Origin: Adiantum capillus-veneris
Lineage: Eukaryota > Streptophyta > Polypodiopsida > Polypodiales > Pteridaceae
DNA: 64,000 nucleotides
Reading direction: 5' to 3'
Assembly (NCBI GenBank): GCA_014529385.2
Contig: CM043950.1
Coordinates: 157,176,545-157,240,544, forward strand
Position 1 is the stretch's first letter; each line of letters begins with the position of its first letter. Shown here one piece after another: positions 47,894-61,980 of this stretch. The notes under the pieces were generated by a model. That model was not told the origin of the DNA, searched no databases, and worked only from the letters and a program-made list of their open reading frames with translations. A program made the translations under genes and the position numbers.

Positions 47894-48851
47894 TGTTGAC
47901 CGCTGGGTCAACAACACAACATAACTCAAGTTTCGTACCAAAGTCTTATCTTTTGCGAGTTATGAAATGTTGCGGATTATGGCTATAAACGTCATTTGTA
48001 ATGAGTAGTTATTCTAGTTTCAGAAGCCGGGGTGCAATGGCACTTCCAGATTGTAAATACAAAGCCATTTGACCCTTTCAACCCCATTTTTGTTTAAACC
48101 CAAGGTAGCCTTAGTATATAAGGTACCTAGGTCATTTTCTAAAGAGGACTTTTTATCATAATCAAAACTTAGCATTGCCGTCTACTGTGTGTGAGAGAGA
48201 AAGAGAGTGAGCGTGAGCTTCATCCTCTCGCTACGCCCGGATCGCTCAACACATTGGAGATTCGACTGCACCATTGCTATAGGCTTGAGGAGAGCTACGC
48301 GACAACGCCAAGCATTCCACGCGAGACGAAGCGCACACGCCGACGCATCTACGAGCTATTTGTGGCCGTAAGTGTATCAAACGATGTCTGTTTTCTGCGT
48401 GCTAGTAGTCTATAGAATCGTGGCGACATAAGCTACGCATAGGTACTCATAAATTTCAGTTTCGGGCACTTTCAAAATTCAACTCTATCATCCTACGCGT
48501 TTTCTGCATACGGGTTTAGAGTGAGGGTTTTGAGTGTAGAAGCTTAGGGACAGGTGTATCCTAGTGAGGGGATGGTGTTCCTTAAGTTTCGTATGAATAT
48601 GGCATGATTAGGTGAGTTACCTTCTGTATGTGTGTATGTGGCTAGGTGGTGTAGTTGAGAGAAGTGAGGTTCTTGATTGTGGTTTAGTTGGCCTTCCAGA
48701 GTGTTGTATGTGTAGGATGGTCTCAGCCTGACAAGCTAAAGAGATTTCCTCCGTGTGCCTATCGTGTCATCTGTGTCCTCGATTGACATTATGTTGATCT
48801 AGGTAGTGTTTGCATGCACTTCATGGGTGTGTGAGTCGCTCTCGTCCAACA
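47894..48851 (+). repeat. 3' LTR of element H
   Basis: TGTTGACCGCTGGGTCAAC start and ctcgtccaaca end give TGTTG...CAACA inverted ends. The early part contains tatataaggtacc (near 48115), a TATA-box candidate. Same ending pattern as the LTR at 5623-6554. Confidence 0.9.
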
Positions 48852-49031
48852 GTGGTGGTCTTGGCAGTGTTGGGTACACGCATGTGGTGTTGCTAAGGTG
48901 GCAGGGTGATGATTGTGGTAGTAGGCCCACAAGGGCGCATTCACACATGGCCAAAGTCCACCCCTCCCCAAAGGCTTTTTTGAAGGCAAAGTCACTCAAA
49001 CGGAGCAACGACGGCACCGTTGTTTCCCTCT

Positions 49032-49089
<58 letters not shown>

Positions 49090-49247
49090 ACACGTAAAAC
49101 AAAGTTCAAAGTGTGCACAAGGGAGAGAAAGGAAATATCTTACGAGCTCATCCTCAATCTCTATAGCAACAGCAACTAGACACCACATAAGACACAAGTT
49201 CTCTCGTTCGTTGTATTGCCGATTGCAAAACACCCTTTTGCAACGGC
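48852..49247. other. Spacer with C run and CA run
   Basis: Possibly the remainder of the LTR cut by element H. It includes a C homopolymer of about 43 bases (49033-49075) followed by (CA)n to 49093. The proline-rich and glycine-rich frames across it are artefacts. No gene is supported. Homopolymers this long are prone to assembly error. Confidence 0.6.
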
Positions 49248-50952
49248 GAGGAAAGTCGGTTGAAAGGCAAACGATTGTATTGTTGTTTTGTGGACTTTAA
49301 GAAAGCCTTTGATATGATTCCACCTAGCAATTTGTGGAGAAAGATGGAAAAACTCCAAGTGCCAAGTGAGTTATACTTGAGGTTTCTTGAATCTATGAGA
49401 AGGTGATTTGTCAATTGCGCATGGGAAGAGAAATCTTAGAAATTTTTGTAGGCACTATTGAGGTTAAACAAGGATGTCCGTTGTCGCCAACTCTCTTTGG
49501 TTTATGCATCGATCAATTGGAACAAATGGTACTTGACTTTCTACAACAAGAAGGCATTGAAGAGGTCAGTACTTGCAATGTGGTAATCATGTTTTTGTTG
49601 TATGCGGATGATGCAGTGCTTCTAGCACACACTTTAGAAGATGCACAAAAGCTTATGGTTGTCCTTGAGAACTTTTGCTTGCAGAGTGGGCTGATTGTGA
49701 ATGAATCCAAAACAAAGGTTAAACTTGTGAAAACCAACCATAAGGAGAAGCCATGCATTGTGTACAACAACAAGACACTTGAAGTTGTTGAGAGCTTTAA
49801 GTACCTTGGCCTTGAGGTTTCGTCCAATCACAAGTGGCATGAATGTGCTATGCATCGTTTGTAAGCGGGAAAGAGAGCATATTATGCATTTGAGAATATA
49901 TGTAATGTGGGAAAAATCAAGTGTTGGGTTCTCAAGAAGTACCTTTTTGACGCACTGGTGACACCCGTTCTTCTTTATGGAGTTGAAGTGTGGGGCGGGA
50001 GCATCTCAAAGTCTACTTGGAAAGAGTTTGAGAATGTCCAAAAGCGTTTTCTTACAAACTTTCTCCAAGTTAAGACACAAAAACCATATATGCTCCTACT
50101 TCTTGACTCGGGATCTCTTCTAATTGAGGTTATAGGCATGGAAAGGGTTGTGGAGTACATGATAAAGATGCGTCAAAACCTCTCACATCGACTTCCTACA
50201 GTTGCATGGGAAGCAAGAAAAAAAGTTCAAAAAACGCATAAAAACAAGATTTTGAGCACGGGATGGATGCAAGACATAAAGAAGTGGTTTGGAGGTAGGA
50301 TGCATTACACTTGCTACATGATGCTTCAATTGACTCCCAAGTGAATGAAGCTTTTCTACAACGCCAATGTATTATGGCTTGGGAGAAATTCAGTGGGTCA
50401 CGCTTCGTACATTACACCACCCATATTGCCCCCAACTACAAAAAAACCATGCTCTTCACTGAAAGAGGAAACTATACTCACACTTACATGCTTGAGCCTA
50501 TCCCCTTGTCAGCAATACACAATATCGCAGCCATTTGGCTTAGCTCCCATTTCCTACGATGTGAGACAAGGCATTGGGGCAATGGAGAAGAGTCAAATTG
50601 ACTGTGTACATTATGTTCACAGCAAGTTCAAGAGTCTGAGTACCACACACTACTAGAGTACTCAGCTTTTGGTCACATCCGAACTTTCTTCTCTCACATT
50701 TTTAGCCATGACTTAGACCTACACGATTTCAGGCTCCTAGCCACAGTGTGGGCTCTCCATTGCAACTCTCATCACCACAATTTTGGAGCATCGAGAGTCA
50801 TTCATCATCCATACACATACTACATCACATGTAACTTTGGTCCCATATGTCATATTTGACCTTTGAGACCGATAATAAAATCTATCTATCTATCTCTTTA
50901 TCTCCATCTCCATCTCTCTATACCTCTATCTTCTCTCTCTATCTCCTCCAAC

Positions 50953-50954
<2 letters not shown>
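49248..50954 (+). pseudogene. LINE copy 1, 5'-truncated reverse transcriptase
   Basis: Starts inside the RT (DFKKAFDMIP) and, with several frameshifts, continues through GCPLSPTLFGLCIDQLEQMV, the catalytic YADDAVLLAHTLEDAQKLMV, ESKTKVKLVKTNHKEKPCIV, ALVTPVLLYGVEVWGGSISK and ERVVEYMIKMRQN, to a C-terminal zinc motif (tgt..tgt with SEYH.LLE). The tail carries ataataaaatctatctatctatc and then (CT)n. Non-LTR elements insert by target-primed reverse transcription, which explains the 5' truncation and simple-repeat tail. Very similar to copy 2. Confidence 0.88.

Positions 50955-51007
<53 letters not shown>
50955..51007 (+). repeat. (CT)n microsatellite between LINE copies
   Basis: A dinucleotide run joining the tail of copy 1 (tatctatctctttatctcc...) to the 5' end of copy 2 (ttgcataaaggaggg). 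Confidence 0.95.
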
Positions 51008-53137
<2,130 letters not shown>

Positions 53138-53140
<3 letters not shown>

Positions 53141-54097
53141 TAGATTTTATTATCATCCTCGAAGTAGGTCAAATATAACATATGGGACCAAAGTTACATG
53201 TGATGTAGTATGTGTATGGCTGATGAATGACTCTTGATGCTCAAAAATTGTGGTGATGACAGTCGCAATGGAGATCCCACACTGTGGTTGGGAGAGGAAA
53301 GTGTGTAGTTCTAAGTCATGGCTAAAAATGTGAGAGAAGCAAGCTCGGATGTGACCAAAAGCTAAGCACTCTAGTAGTGTTGGCAGTTAGACTCTCGAAC
53401 TTGCTGTGAACATAATGTGCACAGTCAATTTGACTCTTCTCCATTGCCCCAACGCCCTATCTCACATCGTCGGAAATGGGAGCTAAGCCAAATGTTTGCG
53501 ATAGTGTGTATCGCCGACAAGGAGATAGGCTCAAGCATGTAAGTGTGAGTACAGTTTCCTTTTAGTGGATAACATGGTTTTGTAGTTGGGGGCAATATGG
53601 GTGGTGTAACGTATGAAGCATGAGCCATCAAATTTCTCCCAACCCATGATACATTGGCGTTGTAGAAAAGCTTCATTCACTTGGGAGTCAATTGAAGCAT
53701 CATGTAGCAAGTGTAGTGCATCCCATCTCCCAAACCACTTCTTTATGTCTTGCATCCATCCCATGCTCGAGATCTTTCTTTTATGCATCTTTTAAACTTT
53801 TTTTCTTGCTTCCCATGCAATTGTAGGAAGTCGATGTGAGGGGTGTTGACACATCTTTATCATATACTCCACAACCCTTTCCATGTCCATAACCTCAATT
53901 GGAAGAGATCTTAACTCAAAAAGTAGGAGCATATATGGTGTTTGTGTCTTAACTTGGAGAAAGTTTGTAAGAAAACGCTTTTGGACATTCTCAAACTCTT
54001 TCCAAGTAGACTTTGAAATGCTCCCACCCCACACTTCAACTCCATAAAGAAGAACCGGTGTCACCAATGCATTAAAAAGGTACTTCTTGAGAACCAT
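53138..54097 (-). pseudogene. LINE copy 3, minus strand, 5'-truncated
   Basis: Reverse complement of the last ~950 bp of copy 2. Starts in KKYLFNALVTPVLLYGVEVW, then STWKEFENVQKRFLTNFLQV and MERVVEYMIKMCQ, a shift near 53790, WMQDIKKWFGRWDALHLLHD, RQCIMGWEKFDGS, a further shift, and LEPISLSAIHTIANIWLSSH. It lacks the RT active site. Tail to tail with copy 2. Confidence 0.9.
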
Positions 54098-54518
54098 ATA
54101 CTCTCTCTCTACCTTTTTTTCCCCTCTCTATCTATCTCTCTTCCCCTTTCTTTTTCTCTATCTCCTTCTCCAACTCCCTCTCTCTCTCTCTCTCTCTCTC
54201 TTCCCATCCCTCTATCTCTCTCTACCTCCCTCTCTTCACCCCCTCTATCTATGAACCTTTCATTCTCTCTATATCTCCTACTCCAAATCCCTCGCCCCCT
54301 CCTCTCTCTATCTCCCTCTCTCTACCCCACTACCTTTCTCTACTCTTTCTTCCCATCATTCATTCCCTATTTTCTCTTCCCACTCACTTTCTCTTTATTG
54401 AATTTTCTCAACCCCATCTTTCTCTAATTCTCCCTAGCCCCCTTTCTCTCTCTACCTCTCTCCTCCCCTATCTCACTTCAAACACTCCCTCTCCCTATCA
54501 TTTTCTCCCTCCATTTGG

Positions 54519-54562
<44 letters not shown>

Positions 54563-54581
54563 TATTTATTTATTTATTTAT
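54098..54581. repeat. Polypyrimidine low-complexity stretch
   Basis: About 480 bp of C/T-rich sequence (ctctctatctctc, tccctctctctacccc) ending in (TC)n, (AT)n and (TTTA)n. No gene. It may be an expanded derivative of LINE-tail repeats. Element B begins directly after it. Confidence 0.85.
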
Positions 54582-56428
54582 TGATAGCCGTTTTTTGGCT
54601 ATTCAAAATTGTCATAGTGCACTACCTCACCCTATCAAATCACTCAAACACTGTGGTTACCTTCACCCTTTCACTGTACATAGGCGTGTGTGAGTTAGGG
54701 GACTTTTCTCATATCTTCTTAAAAAACATTCAATTATCTAGTCAATAGGCTAGTTGAGCAAAAAAAAATAAAAAGTATATTATGGATTTTTTGTGTGTAA
54801 ATATTTCATTGTATATATGGCCTAAATATAGGGATTTTTTGAATTATTTTGATATTTTATTTAAATATTTATACCTAGGTGTGTGTTTTATTAAACCTAT
54901 GTACACCTTCTTTCATCCTCTTGCACCATAAGTATATTTTTTGTCAAAGTGTACATACTCTAACCTCAAATTTTTCTTTTATACAAATCACCACCACATT
55001 TTCACCCTCACCCTTGGGAAAACAAAAAATTGATTTTTGCTTTCTTAGTTACGTTTATTATATTTTTTTCATTTACTTGCATAGCTTTTCCTCTTTCACC
55101 CAAATAATACAAAAGAGGGATCATATCATATTATTCGAATATCTTTTTTTATATCCATAATTCTTACATATGTTTTCTTATTATATACTCATTATTCTAA
55201 CACCATGTGCTCATTGAGCTAAAATCCATGAATAGTCCATACACTAGTCCCACCATGTATATATTTCTTATTTCATCAATAATCCTCCTCCATGCATGTG
55301 TAAAGGGAACTTGGATGCTTTGTATCATGATATGACAAAGGAGGGGTTCACTCTTGGATTCATTGTGAAAATTCAACAAAGGAGGGGACCACTAAAAGGC
55401 TTTTGCAGGCACAAAAAACAGGCTTTTTGGTGAGATTTTTGGCGCCCATCTCCGTTCGGAATTTGAAGAAGTAGTCAACAAAGAAAATGTAGCCCATAAG
55501 TTGAATAATCACCTCAAATGTTTTCATGATTTTTGGAGCTACCACCGGTGAGATAGAAGTTTTTGAGTGGACCCCAGTCTGCCCACTTTTCACACAAAGT
55601 AACCCATAGTTTTCTCTCACCTCCTTTCCCACTTACACACACACACACACACACACTCATTCCTCTCAATCACACACACTCATAGTCTTCTCTCACCTCC
55701 TTTCCCACTTACACACACACTCATTCCTCTCAATCCCTCACTCAAACCTCACCTTTCATGATTTTTCTCACCTTCTTCATCATTAACCTCCCCTCTTACT
55801 CACATAGCTCTCATATGAGCTCTCCATGTACATACACCATCTCTATGCCTCTCTCTATTACTTGCAAAGTAAAATTCCATCTTATCCCTCATACACACTC
55901 ATTCCTCTGAATCCCTCACTCAAACCTGCACCTTTCATGATTTCTCTTACCTTCTTCACCATTAACCTCTCCTCTTACTCACATAGCTCTCATATGAGCT
56001 CTCCATGTACATACATCATCTTTATGCCTCTCTCTATTACTTTCAAAGTACAATTCTATCTTACCCCTCTCTACATACATAAAATTCAGCATATAAATCA
56101 TGCTTAACCTCTGCAAATTGGGAGATCTCATCAATCAAATTTCCATTTTCATCGCGATAATCAACCTTGACGACGATGGCATAAAGAAGAGAAGAAGAAG
56201 AGAGGATCGATAGTCATTTTGAGAACCTACACAAGTAAGTCCAAAACTTCTTCAAGCTTCACCATCACAAGGATTTCCTCACTTCATTCAACCATCCACC
56301 TCATTCTACCCATGGTAAATATAACATTAACTTTCTAGTGATTACTAACGCTAACCACTAACATACTAATACAAAATAGCTATTGACCTAAGCATAAAAT
56401 ACACGTCACCTCAAGATATGTGCATAGT

Positions 56429-56433
<5 letters not shown>

Positions 56434-56482
<49 letters not shown>
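56434..56482 (+). repeat. (CT)n microsatellite in B 5' LTR
   Basis: A run of about 49 bp, not present at this length in the solo LTR. Confidence 0.95.
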
Positions 56483-56485
<3 letters not shown>

Positions 56486-57092
56486 TCCTTAAAACTCTAC
56501 TTTCACCTTATCTACCATCAATAATGCTCTCTTTTGAGCCCACATCCATGACTCAAGCAGACAAAGAAGGCTCGCAATGTTTTGATATTCAAAAAAAATC
56601 ATAATCTTAATTTGTTAGCTTGTAAATTAGGATTTCCGATAATCTTAATGAGGGGACTCCAACCTATAAACAGACCCCTCTCCTTCTTGTAAAACAACCT
56701 CCAATATCTCACATAGCACCCAAACACTCTATGCGTGAGGAGAGACTTAGGAGTAGCGACCACCTTGTGAGCTTCACTTTTGGTGTATGAGAAGCTTTCA
56801 AGCTATACATTGTAGGTGAGAGAGCATGAGTTCAAAAATCTCAAAATCATTATTGTATATGCTCCTCCATCATCAATAAATTAAGGTTTGGTGCAACAAA
56901 GGCGTGATTCGACATTCAAATCTTTGTCCTTCCATTTGTGCAATACGGTTTGGTGAATTCAAGGTGATTTGTGTATTTTGAGTTTCTATCGCGGTTGACC
57001 TTGTTTTAGCAAGTGTTTTAGTGTGTTTTCATTGCCAATTTTGTGTCCATTGTAAGAGGGTATTGTGGTGAGAGGTCTCCCACACCCTAAGA

Positions 57093-57098
<6 letters not shown>

Positions 57099-57147
<49 letters not shown>
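57099..57147 (+). repeat. (GT)n microsatellite in B 5' LTR
   Basis: A run of about 49 bp. The matching place in the solo LTR (near 33475) reads caatttgtgtattgg without expansion. Confidence 0.95.
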
Positions 57148-57150
<3 letters not shown>

Positions 57151-57557
57151 TGGTAATGTTTAGCATTCACTAAGCATTGAGTTAGTTTTGTACAAGCTCT
57201 ACAATAGCATCATAACGAGCCATCTCCATTTGCAAGTCACAAATAAGGTAATATGCAAGATCCATTCCTCTCTCTCTTCCCTTTGCTCTAGATCTCTCTA
57301 GTCCATTTTGTGTGTGTCTTCGTGTGAGGTTGCTTGTGTGTGTTTTGTGTTGTATCTTCTTGGTTGTGAAAAAATCTCTCTTGCGTCCTAGTTCGCATAC
57401 CATAACTAGGTGGTGCCCCTATCTTGTTTGGATTTGGTTGTGGATTTGTTGTTTTGTTGTGCTTGTCGTTGTCCCAGCCCCAATTGAGCAGCACGGGAGC
57501 CTTGAGGGGTGTTTAGAGGTCGCCTCTCTTATTGCCCATCCCAGACCGCCTCAATTT

Positions 57558-57574
57558 TGGTGCCCCCACGGAGG
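57558..57574 (+). promoter_or_regulatory. Probable primer-binding site of element B
   Basis: tggtgcccccacggagg starts 4 bases after the LTR end, preceded by attt. The 'attttgg-gcc' pattern resembles the aspartate-tRNA type primer sites (ttttggcgccgttg) of Athila/Tat elements, with several differences. Assignment tentative. Confidence 0.45.
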
Positions 57575-58136
57575 AGGGCTTGTGTATCTTTTTGTGTAGG
57601 TTCAACCTTTAGCATAGTCAAGTAGTTTGCGTGAATCACGAGAATTTGTATGATCCTTTCATTCCCATTGCAAGGGAAAAGGTACACATATCTTTTAGTA
57701 CTAAGTTGCAATTTCAACGTGTAATTTGTAGAATTTTAGGTCCTCTTAGGTTGGCCGAGATAAACGCTTCAATAAATCCTTTTATTTTGCCTCTCATTAG
57801 GTACAACCTTAGTTTGGACGTCTATATTTTTGTTTTATTTTAAGCATTAGGTCATGCATAGACAATGGACAATGGTCCAGGAATAGAGGTTTTCCCCTTC
57901 CATTTCACTATACACATTAGAATAAACGTTGCAATTAGTAGGAAGATCCATTTTCAACAACGTATGGTGTTCATGTTTGGTGCCCAAAGAGTAGGAGAAA
58001 TTCTTGCATCCCCAAACCCTGTCATCCTGCCTCGTGTTGATTATCATAGATCATTTGATGTGCATATTTTTATTTTGTTGTAGAACAAATTGCCATTTAG
58101 AAAACATTATTGTATAGATTTTTTTTTTAAAAAAAC

Positions 58137-59000
58137 GTGCATCACTTTGAAATCAATTCAATGGAAAGCCAATGCCAAATGCATGGATATCCTCTTTTCT
58201 TTGGAGAACCTCGAGAGGATGGAGAATTATTTTTAGCGAATTTCAAGATGTCTTGCCGTATCAAGAGGATAGTAACTGATCAAGAACGTGTAGCAATGTT
58301 TGAGGTGGTCCTTAGAAAAGATGCTAGCACTTGGTTTGACTCTTTTCATGAGAAAGTTGAGGGGAATTAATTGGAAGCTTTGAAACGTTTCAAGAAATAC
58401 TTCTTTGATCCCCAAAACACTCAAAAATTATGGCAAGACATTGTCTCTCATAAGCAAAAAGACTTAGATAACTTTACTTGTACAAGCAAGAATTCCTACG
58501 TCTTTGGGCTCTATGGATACGAAATGTTTCAAATCCTGGTGATGGTGCAGAATTTCTAAAGAAAGAGAGGTTCATAGCCGGCCTCTTTCCTGACCTTAAG
58601 GTAAAACTTGAGGCGGGTGCACCTTCTACCTTTGATGCAGCGAAAACTAGGGCTGCTAAGAAGTATAGGAAACTCAAGTGCTTAAGGAGAGAGGTTCCAA
58701 TAGAAGCTCTTAGACCCAAAGGTAAGTCACAAGCAAAAACATCTAGGGAGATTCCTGAGGTAACGGCTGAATTGATTGAGAAGTTAAATAAATCTTTTAG
58801 CAGCTTGTTAATTCACCTTGCACAAGCTGTAGGTCCAAAGGGACAAGCAAAGAAGCCAGAAGAGAGAGAGAGACACGACCTAGGAGAGTCTTGCAATTTT
58901 GGAATTGCAGAGAGTCTGGACATGGGATGTATAATTATCCTTGGCCCCGTGGGGAGCCAGGGAGACCTAACTTGAATTACCCAGTGATGAATACAGGTGA
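58137..59000 (+). pseudogene. Gag of element B
   Basis: The first frame (58137-58370) gives FFGEPREDGELFLANFKMSC and VLRKDASTWFDSF, the retrotransposon gag start, with TAA at 58368. The middle part (58371-58559) is followed by a shift at about 58480 to a frame reading EFLRLWALWIRNVSNPGDGA, FIAGLFPDLKVKLEAGAPST and KYRKLKCLRREVPIEALRPK. A degenerate zinc knuckle lies at 58888-58940 in the next frame (NCRESGHGMYNYP, where C-x2-C...C is expected; at least one Cys is lost). Gag would form the particle. Not functional. Confidence 0.75.
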
Positions 59001-59850
59001 AGGAACTCGTCAACAACCAAGGATTCTACAACGACCAAATGGACCAAGACCACCTCCACGGGGTAGAAGGAGTTCCACCTTTGCCAGATCCAAATGTGCA
59101 TGTGGTAGAGGTGAAAAATTCAAATGAGGTCGACATGGAAGCAAATGGCATTAAGCGTGGCCAAGGAAAAGGTAAGGAGAAAGAAGGAGTCACATCACAA
59201 AGTGATCATGGACAAGAAAAGAAGGCAAAGGAGACCAAGGAAACCAAGAGGACTCGACGTCGTATCAACCTCCAACACTTCCCTCTTGGACATGGTATGG
59301 CTCTGTACAACTTGTTGGAAGACATGAGAGGTAAGGGTCTTAATATATCATGGCCTCAATTTCTTGCATTATGTCCACAAGTTACGAGGGATTTAACAAG
59401 GGCAGTTAGCACTAGGAGAAGGGTAAAAGAGAGTGTGCTTGTTGTAAAAATTACACAAGCTGAAATAAATGAGGACATTACACCGGTGCTAGACTGTTAC
59501 ATCAAAGGAAGATTGGTTAGGAAAGGTCTAGTAGATGGGGGTGCACAAATTTGCATCATGACAGAGGGACTCATACAAAGACTAGGCATGCACATCCATG
59601 AGACACCTGAAATCAAAGTCAAGATGGCAAAAAATAGCAAGGCTAGGTGTGTAGGCATTTGTAAAAATGTTTTTGTGGAGGCCTTTGGCATTAAGAAGAC
59701 GGTGGATTTTTATGTTATGTCGCCAAGGGAAGTCGTTATCCATTTATCCTAGGAAGACCATGGCTAATGAAAATGCGAGCTTTGCAAGATTGGGAGAGTG
59801 AAAAACTAATTTGCAGGAATGACAATCATAAGAAGGTTGTCTTTGACATG
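59001..59850 (+). pseudogene. Protease region of element B
   Basis: A basic linker (KRGQGKGKEKEG, KETKETKRTRRRINLQHFPL) precedes the retropepsin: PVLDCYIKGRLVRKGLVDGG (D-G-G-A active site), ICIMTEGLIQRLGMHIHETP and EIKVKMAKNSKARCVGICKN. A shift at about 59735 follows, and PFILGRPWLMKMRALQDWES in the next frame completes the fold. The D-G-G-A instead of D-[ST]-G is shared with element C. Confidence 0.78.
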
Positions 59851-60930
59851 AAGGAGCAACACCAAGAGGAGCTCCATGAAGAATCATCTCAAAGTGAGAT
59901 GGAAGAAGATTGGACCGATAACACTTCAGAAGAAGAATGTAGTGGTAGCATTACTGAAGAGGAGTCTTCCATCAAAGTCATGGGGGTAAAGTTTAAGCCA
60001 CCCAACCAAGAGACCTCTTGTCAAGGTTTGGAGGAGGTAGGTTCCCAAGAGAACCAAAATGTGGAAGATGAAGGAATGTTAGAAGGTATGTTGTCTACAA
60101 CACTTACAAAGGATGAAAAAGAGGAGTTCAAAGGTGTGTTAAGGAAATTTCCTAATCTTTTTGCTAAAGACTACACCGACCTGCGTGGAGTAGATGATGT
60201 TCAACACAAGATCGAGCTAAAGCTAGAGGCCAAACCTAAAGCTCAAAAGCTAGGAAGGCTAGGAGTCATCAAGGAGCAGGCTCTACTCAAGGAGGTAAGA
60301 AAGATTCTAGCAGCAGGTTTCATTATCCAATGGAGAATTCAGAGTGGGTCTCTCCCATTGTTGTCACTCTCAAGAAAAACGGCAAGTGGAGGGTGTGTGT
60401 GGATTACCGTCCTCTCAATGAGGCAACAAAAAGAGATCACTTTCCCCTCCCATTTCAGGATGAGATACTAAATGAGGTAGCTGGTCATGAGAAGTACACT
60501 GTGTGTGATGGCTACTCAAGTTACTTTCAAATAGGGATTGCATTGGAGGACCAATTGAAAACAACCTTCATCACTCCTTGGGGTTGTTATGCTTTTAGAG
60601 TTATGCCATTTGGCCTGACAAATGCTCCTGCAACTTTCCAACATTTCATGAACATGGTGTTTCAAGCATTCTTTGGAAAGTCAATTAGGGTGTTCATTTA
60701 TGATTTCTACATTTATAGCTCAAAATCATTGCATCTACAAAAGGTAGAAGAAGGTTTAAAAAAACTTTACGACATGGGAGGTCAACTCAACCCCGACAAG
60801 TGCCACATAGGTGAGGATGAAGTGATCTTGCTTGGTCACAAGGTTTTCTATAAAGGTATTGAGGTGGATCCTTCAAAGGCAAAGGCTCTTATTGAGTTAC
60901 TATCACCGAAGAGTCTTAAAAGAGTTCATC
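59851..60930 (+). pseudogene. Reverse transcriptase of element B, catalytic box mutated
   Basis: An acidic connector (SEMEEDWTDNTSEEECSGSI) and TLTKDEKEEFKGVLRKFPNL, then, after a shift near 60325, RT proper: NSEWVSPIVVTLKKNGKWR, VCVDYRPLNEATKRDHFPLP, DGYSSYFQIGIALEDQ and FRVMPFGLTNAPATFQHFMN. The catalytic box reads VFIYDFYIYSS, where F-I-D-D is usual in this lineage, so the first Asp is replaced by Tyr. It ends LLGHKVFYKGIEVDPSKAKA and a shift. Inactive on this evidence. Confidence 0.85.
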
Positions 60931-61503
60931 TCATTCATTCAAAAGGTGAAGTATATATCACGCTTCATTCACTTAGCCTCGGAGTTACTTCACCTACAAA
61001 AGTTGACACAACAAGTCGAGTTTGTTTGGTCTAATGAGCTTGAAGAATATTTTTGTAACATCAAAGTCATTCTGTCAGAGCTACCAACACTTATGCCTCC
61101 TTGTTGGGGGTACACATTCTTTGTTAGCTCTAGTGCTGGGAAAGAAACAATTGGTGTTGTTTTGCTACAACAAGATCCCCACAGTACCAGGATGCGACCC
61201 ATCTACTTTGCTAGTAGGGTCATGAATGCTTTGGAGAGAGGCTACACGGAGGCAGAACTCATGATGCTTTCTCTCATGTTTGCGGTGAGAAAGTTTAGAT
61301 CCTACTTGCTACCAAAACCTTTTGTAATCCTCACTGTAGAAAATTTGTTTCCTTGGGTGTCATCTCAAATGAATCTTAGTACTAGGATCTCAAAGTGGAT
61401 TATGGAGCTGCAAGAGTTCCAATACTCTTTCAAGGTAGAAGATAGTGTGCGTGCAAAATTGGTAGGGATTCTCACTTATAGAGTACACCGAGAAGGAGAT
61501 TAA
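60931..61503 (+). pseudogene. First RNase H (gypsy type) of element B
   Basis: Reads ELLHLQKLTQQVEFVWSNEL, then LMPPCWGYTFFVSSSAGKET (the usual Asp of the first motif reads Ser), IYFASRVMNALERGYTEAEL with the Glu, AVRKFRSYLLPKPFVILTVE and MNLSTRISKWIMELQEFQYS. It lacks the usual ADALSR-like end, reading AKLVGILTYRV. Typical of Tat elements, in which this first domain is often degenerate next to a second one. Confidence 0.75.
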
Positions 61504-61980
61504 GGTGCCTGAAGTAAAGACCCTACCATTGCCACCACCAAAAAGTATTCCTAATTCCTTTACCTTGTTCTTTGATGGAACTTTTTGACAAGCCACAGGA
61601 AAATTAGGGGGAGGGATAGTGTTGCTCAACCCAAGTGGATAGGTGGTCATGAGAGAGAAGGTCAATCTACCAGGTTCAACTAGCAACAACGAAGTGGAAT
61701 ACAACACACTACTTCATGGTTTAAAGATATGCATTGGCCAAGGTATGCAACGTCTCATGGTAAAGGGGGATACACTTATCATTTTGAAGCAAATTTTAGG
61801 CATTTGGTCATGCAACAATGAAAGCTTAAGGACAAAAGTTCATGCCATTCGTAGGTTGTTTAATCAGTTTGAAGAAGTGCAACTATATCATATTCCTAGG
61901 AAACAAAATGAAGATGCCAATTTACTTGCACTACAAGCAATTGCATGTGTTGAGAAAGAAGTGCAGGTCATCATGATGGC
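61504..61980 (+). pseudogene. Second, archaeal-type RNase H (aRNH) of element B
   Basis: After a stop at 61501-61503 the same region reads FTLFFDGTF (first Asp), TAG/TGA interruptions, GGGIVLLNPSG, then in the next frame GSTSNNEVEYNTLLHGLKIC (Glu), QRLMVKGDTLIILKQI (Asp), VQLYHIPRKQNEDANLLALQ (last Asp). All four acidic positions of an RNase H are visible. The extra domain between the gypsy RNase H and integrase is the mark of the Tat lineage; it removes RNA from the RNA-DNA hybrid. Confidence 0.8.

Larger units (their letters stand above)
39266..48851 (+). mobile_element. Non-autonomous LTR retrotransposon H with gag-protease and captured helicase
   Basis: LTRs at 39266-40211 and 47894-48851 are nearly identical over about 945 bp (TGTTGAC[TC]GCTGGGTCAACA start). 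The internal 7.7 kb has a 1661-codon frame of gag, protease and a W-x-P-K repeat tail (40762-45744), a non-coding stretch, and a decayed DEAD-box helicase segment (47275-47850). A purine tract, gcggaaggggggaa, precedes the 3' LTR. I find no RT, RNase H or integrase motifs, so it would depend on other elements. Flanks atggt (39261-39265) and gtggt (48852-48856) differ by one base, compatible with a 5-bp target duplication. Confidence 0.85.
54582..57553 (+). repeat. 5' LTR of element B (2972 bp)
   Basis: TGATAGCCG start, cagaccgcctca end. Matches the solo LTR at 31255-33854 and the start of the 3' LTR at 63448. Internal features: an imperfect direct repeat at about 55630-55905 and 55880-56090 (cacactcattcctct...cctcactcaaacct...tcatatgagctctccatgtac), (CT)n at 56434-56482 and (GT)n at 57099-57147. 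Unusually long for an LTR, but long LTRs are known in Tat/Athila-type elements. Short frames inside are not genes. Confidence 0.88.

Noticed and set aside
48799-49300. Proline-rich or glycine-rich small proteins
   Set aside because: Produced by the C homopolymer and CA run; no conserved motif on either side.
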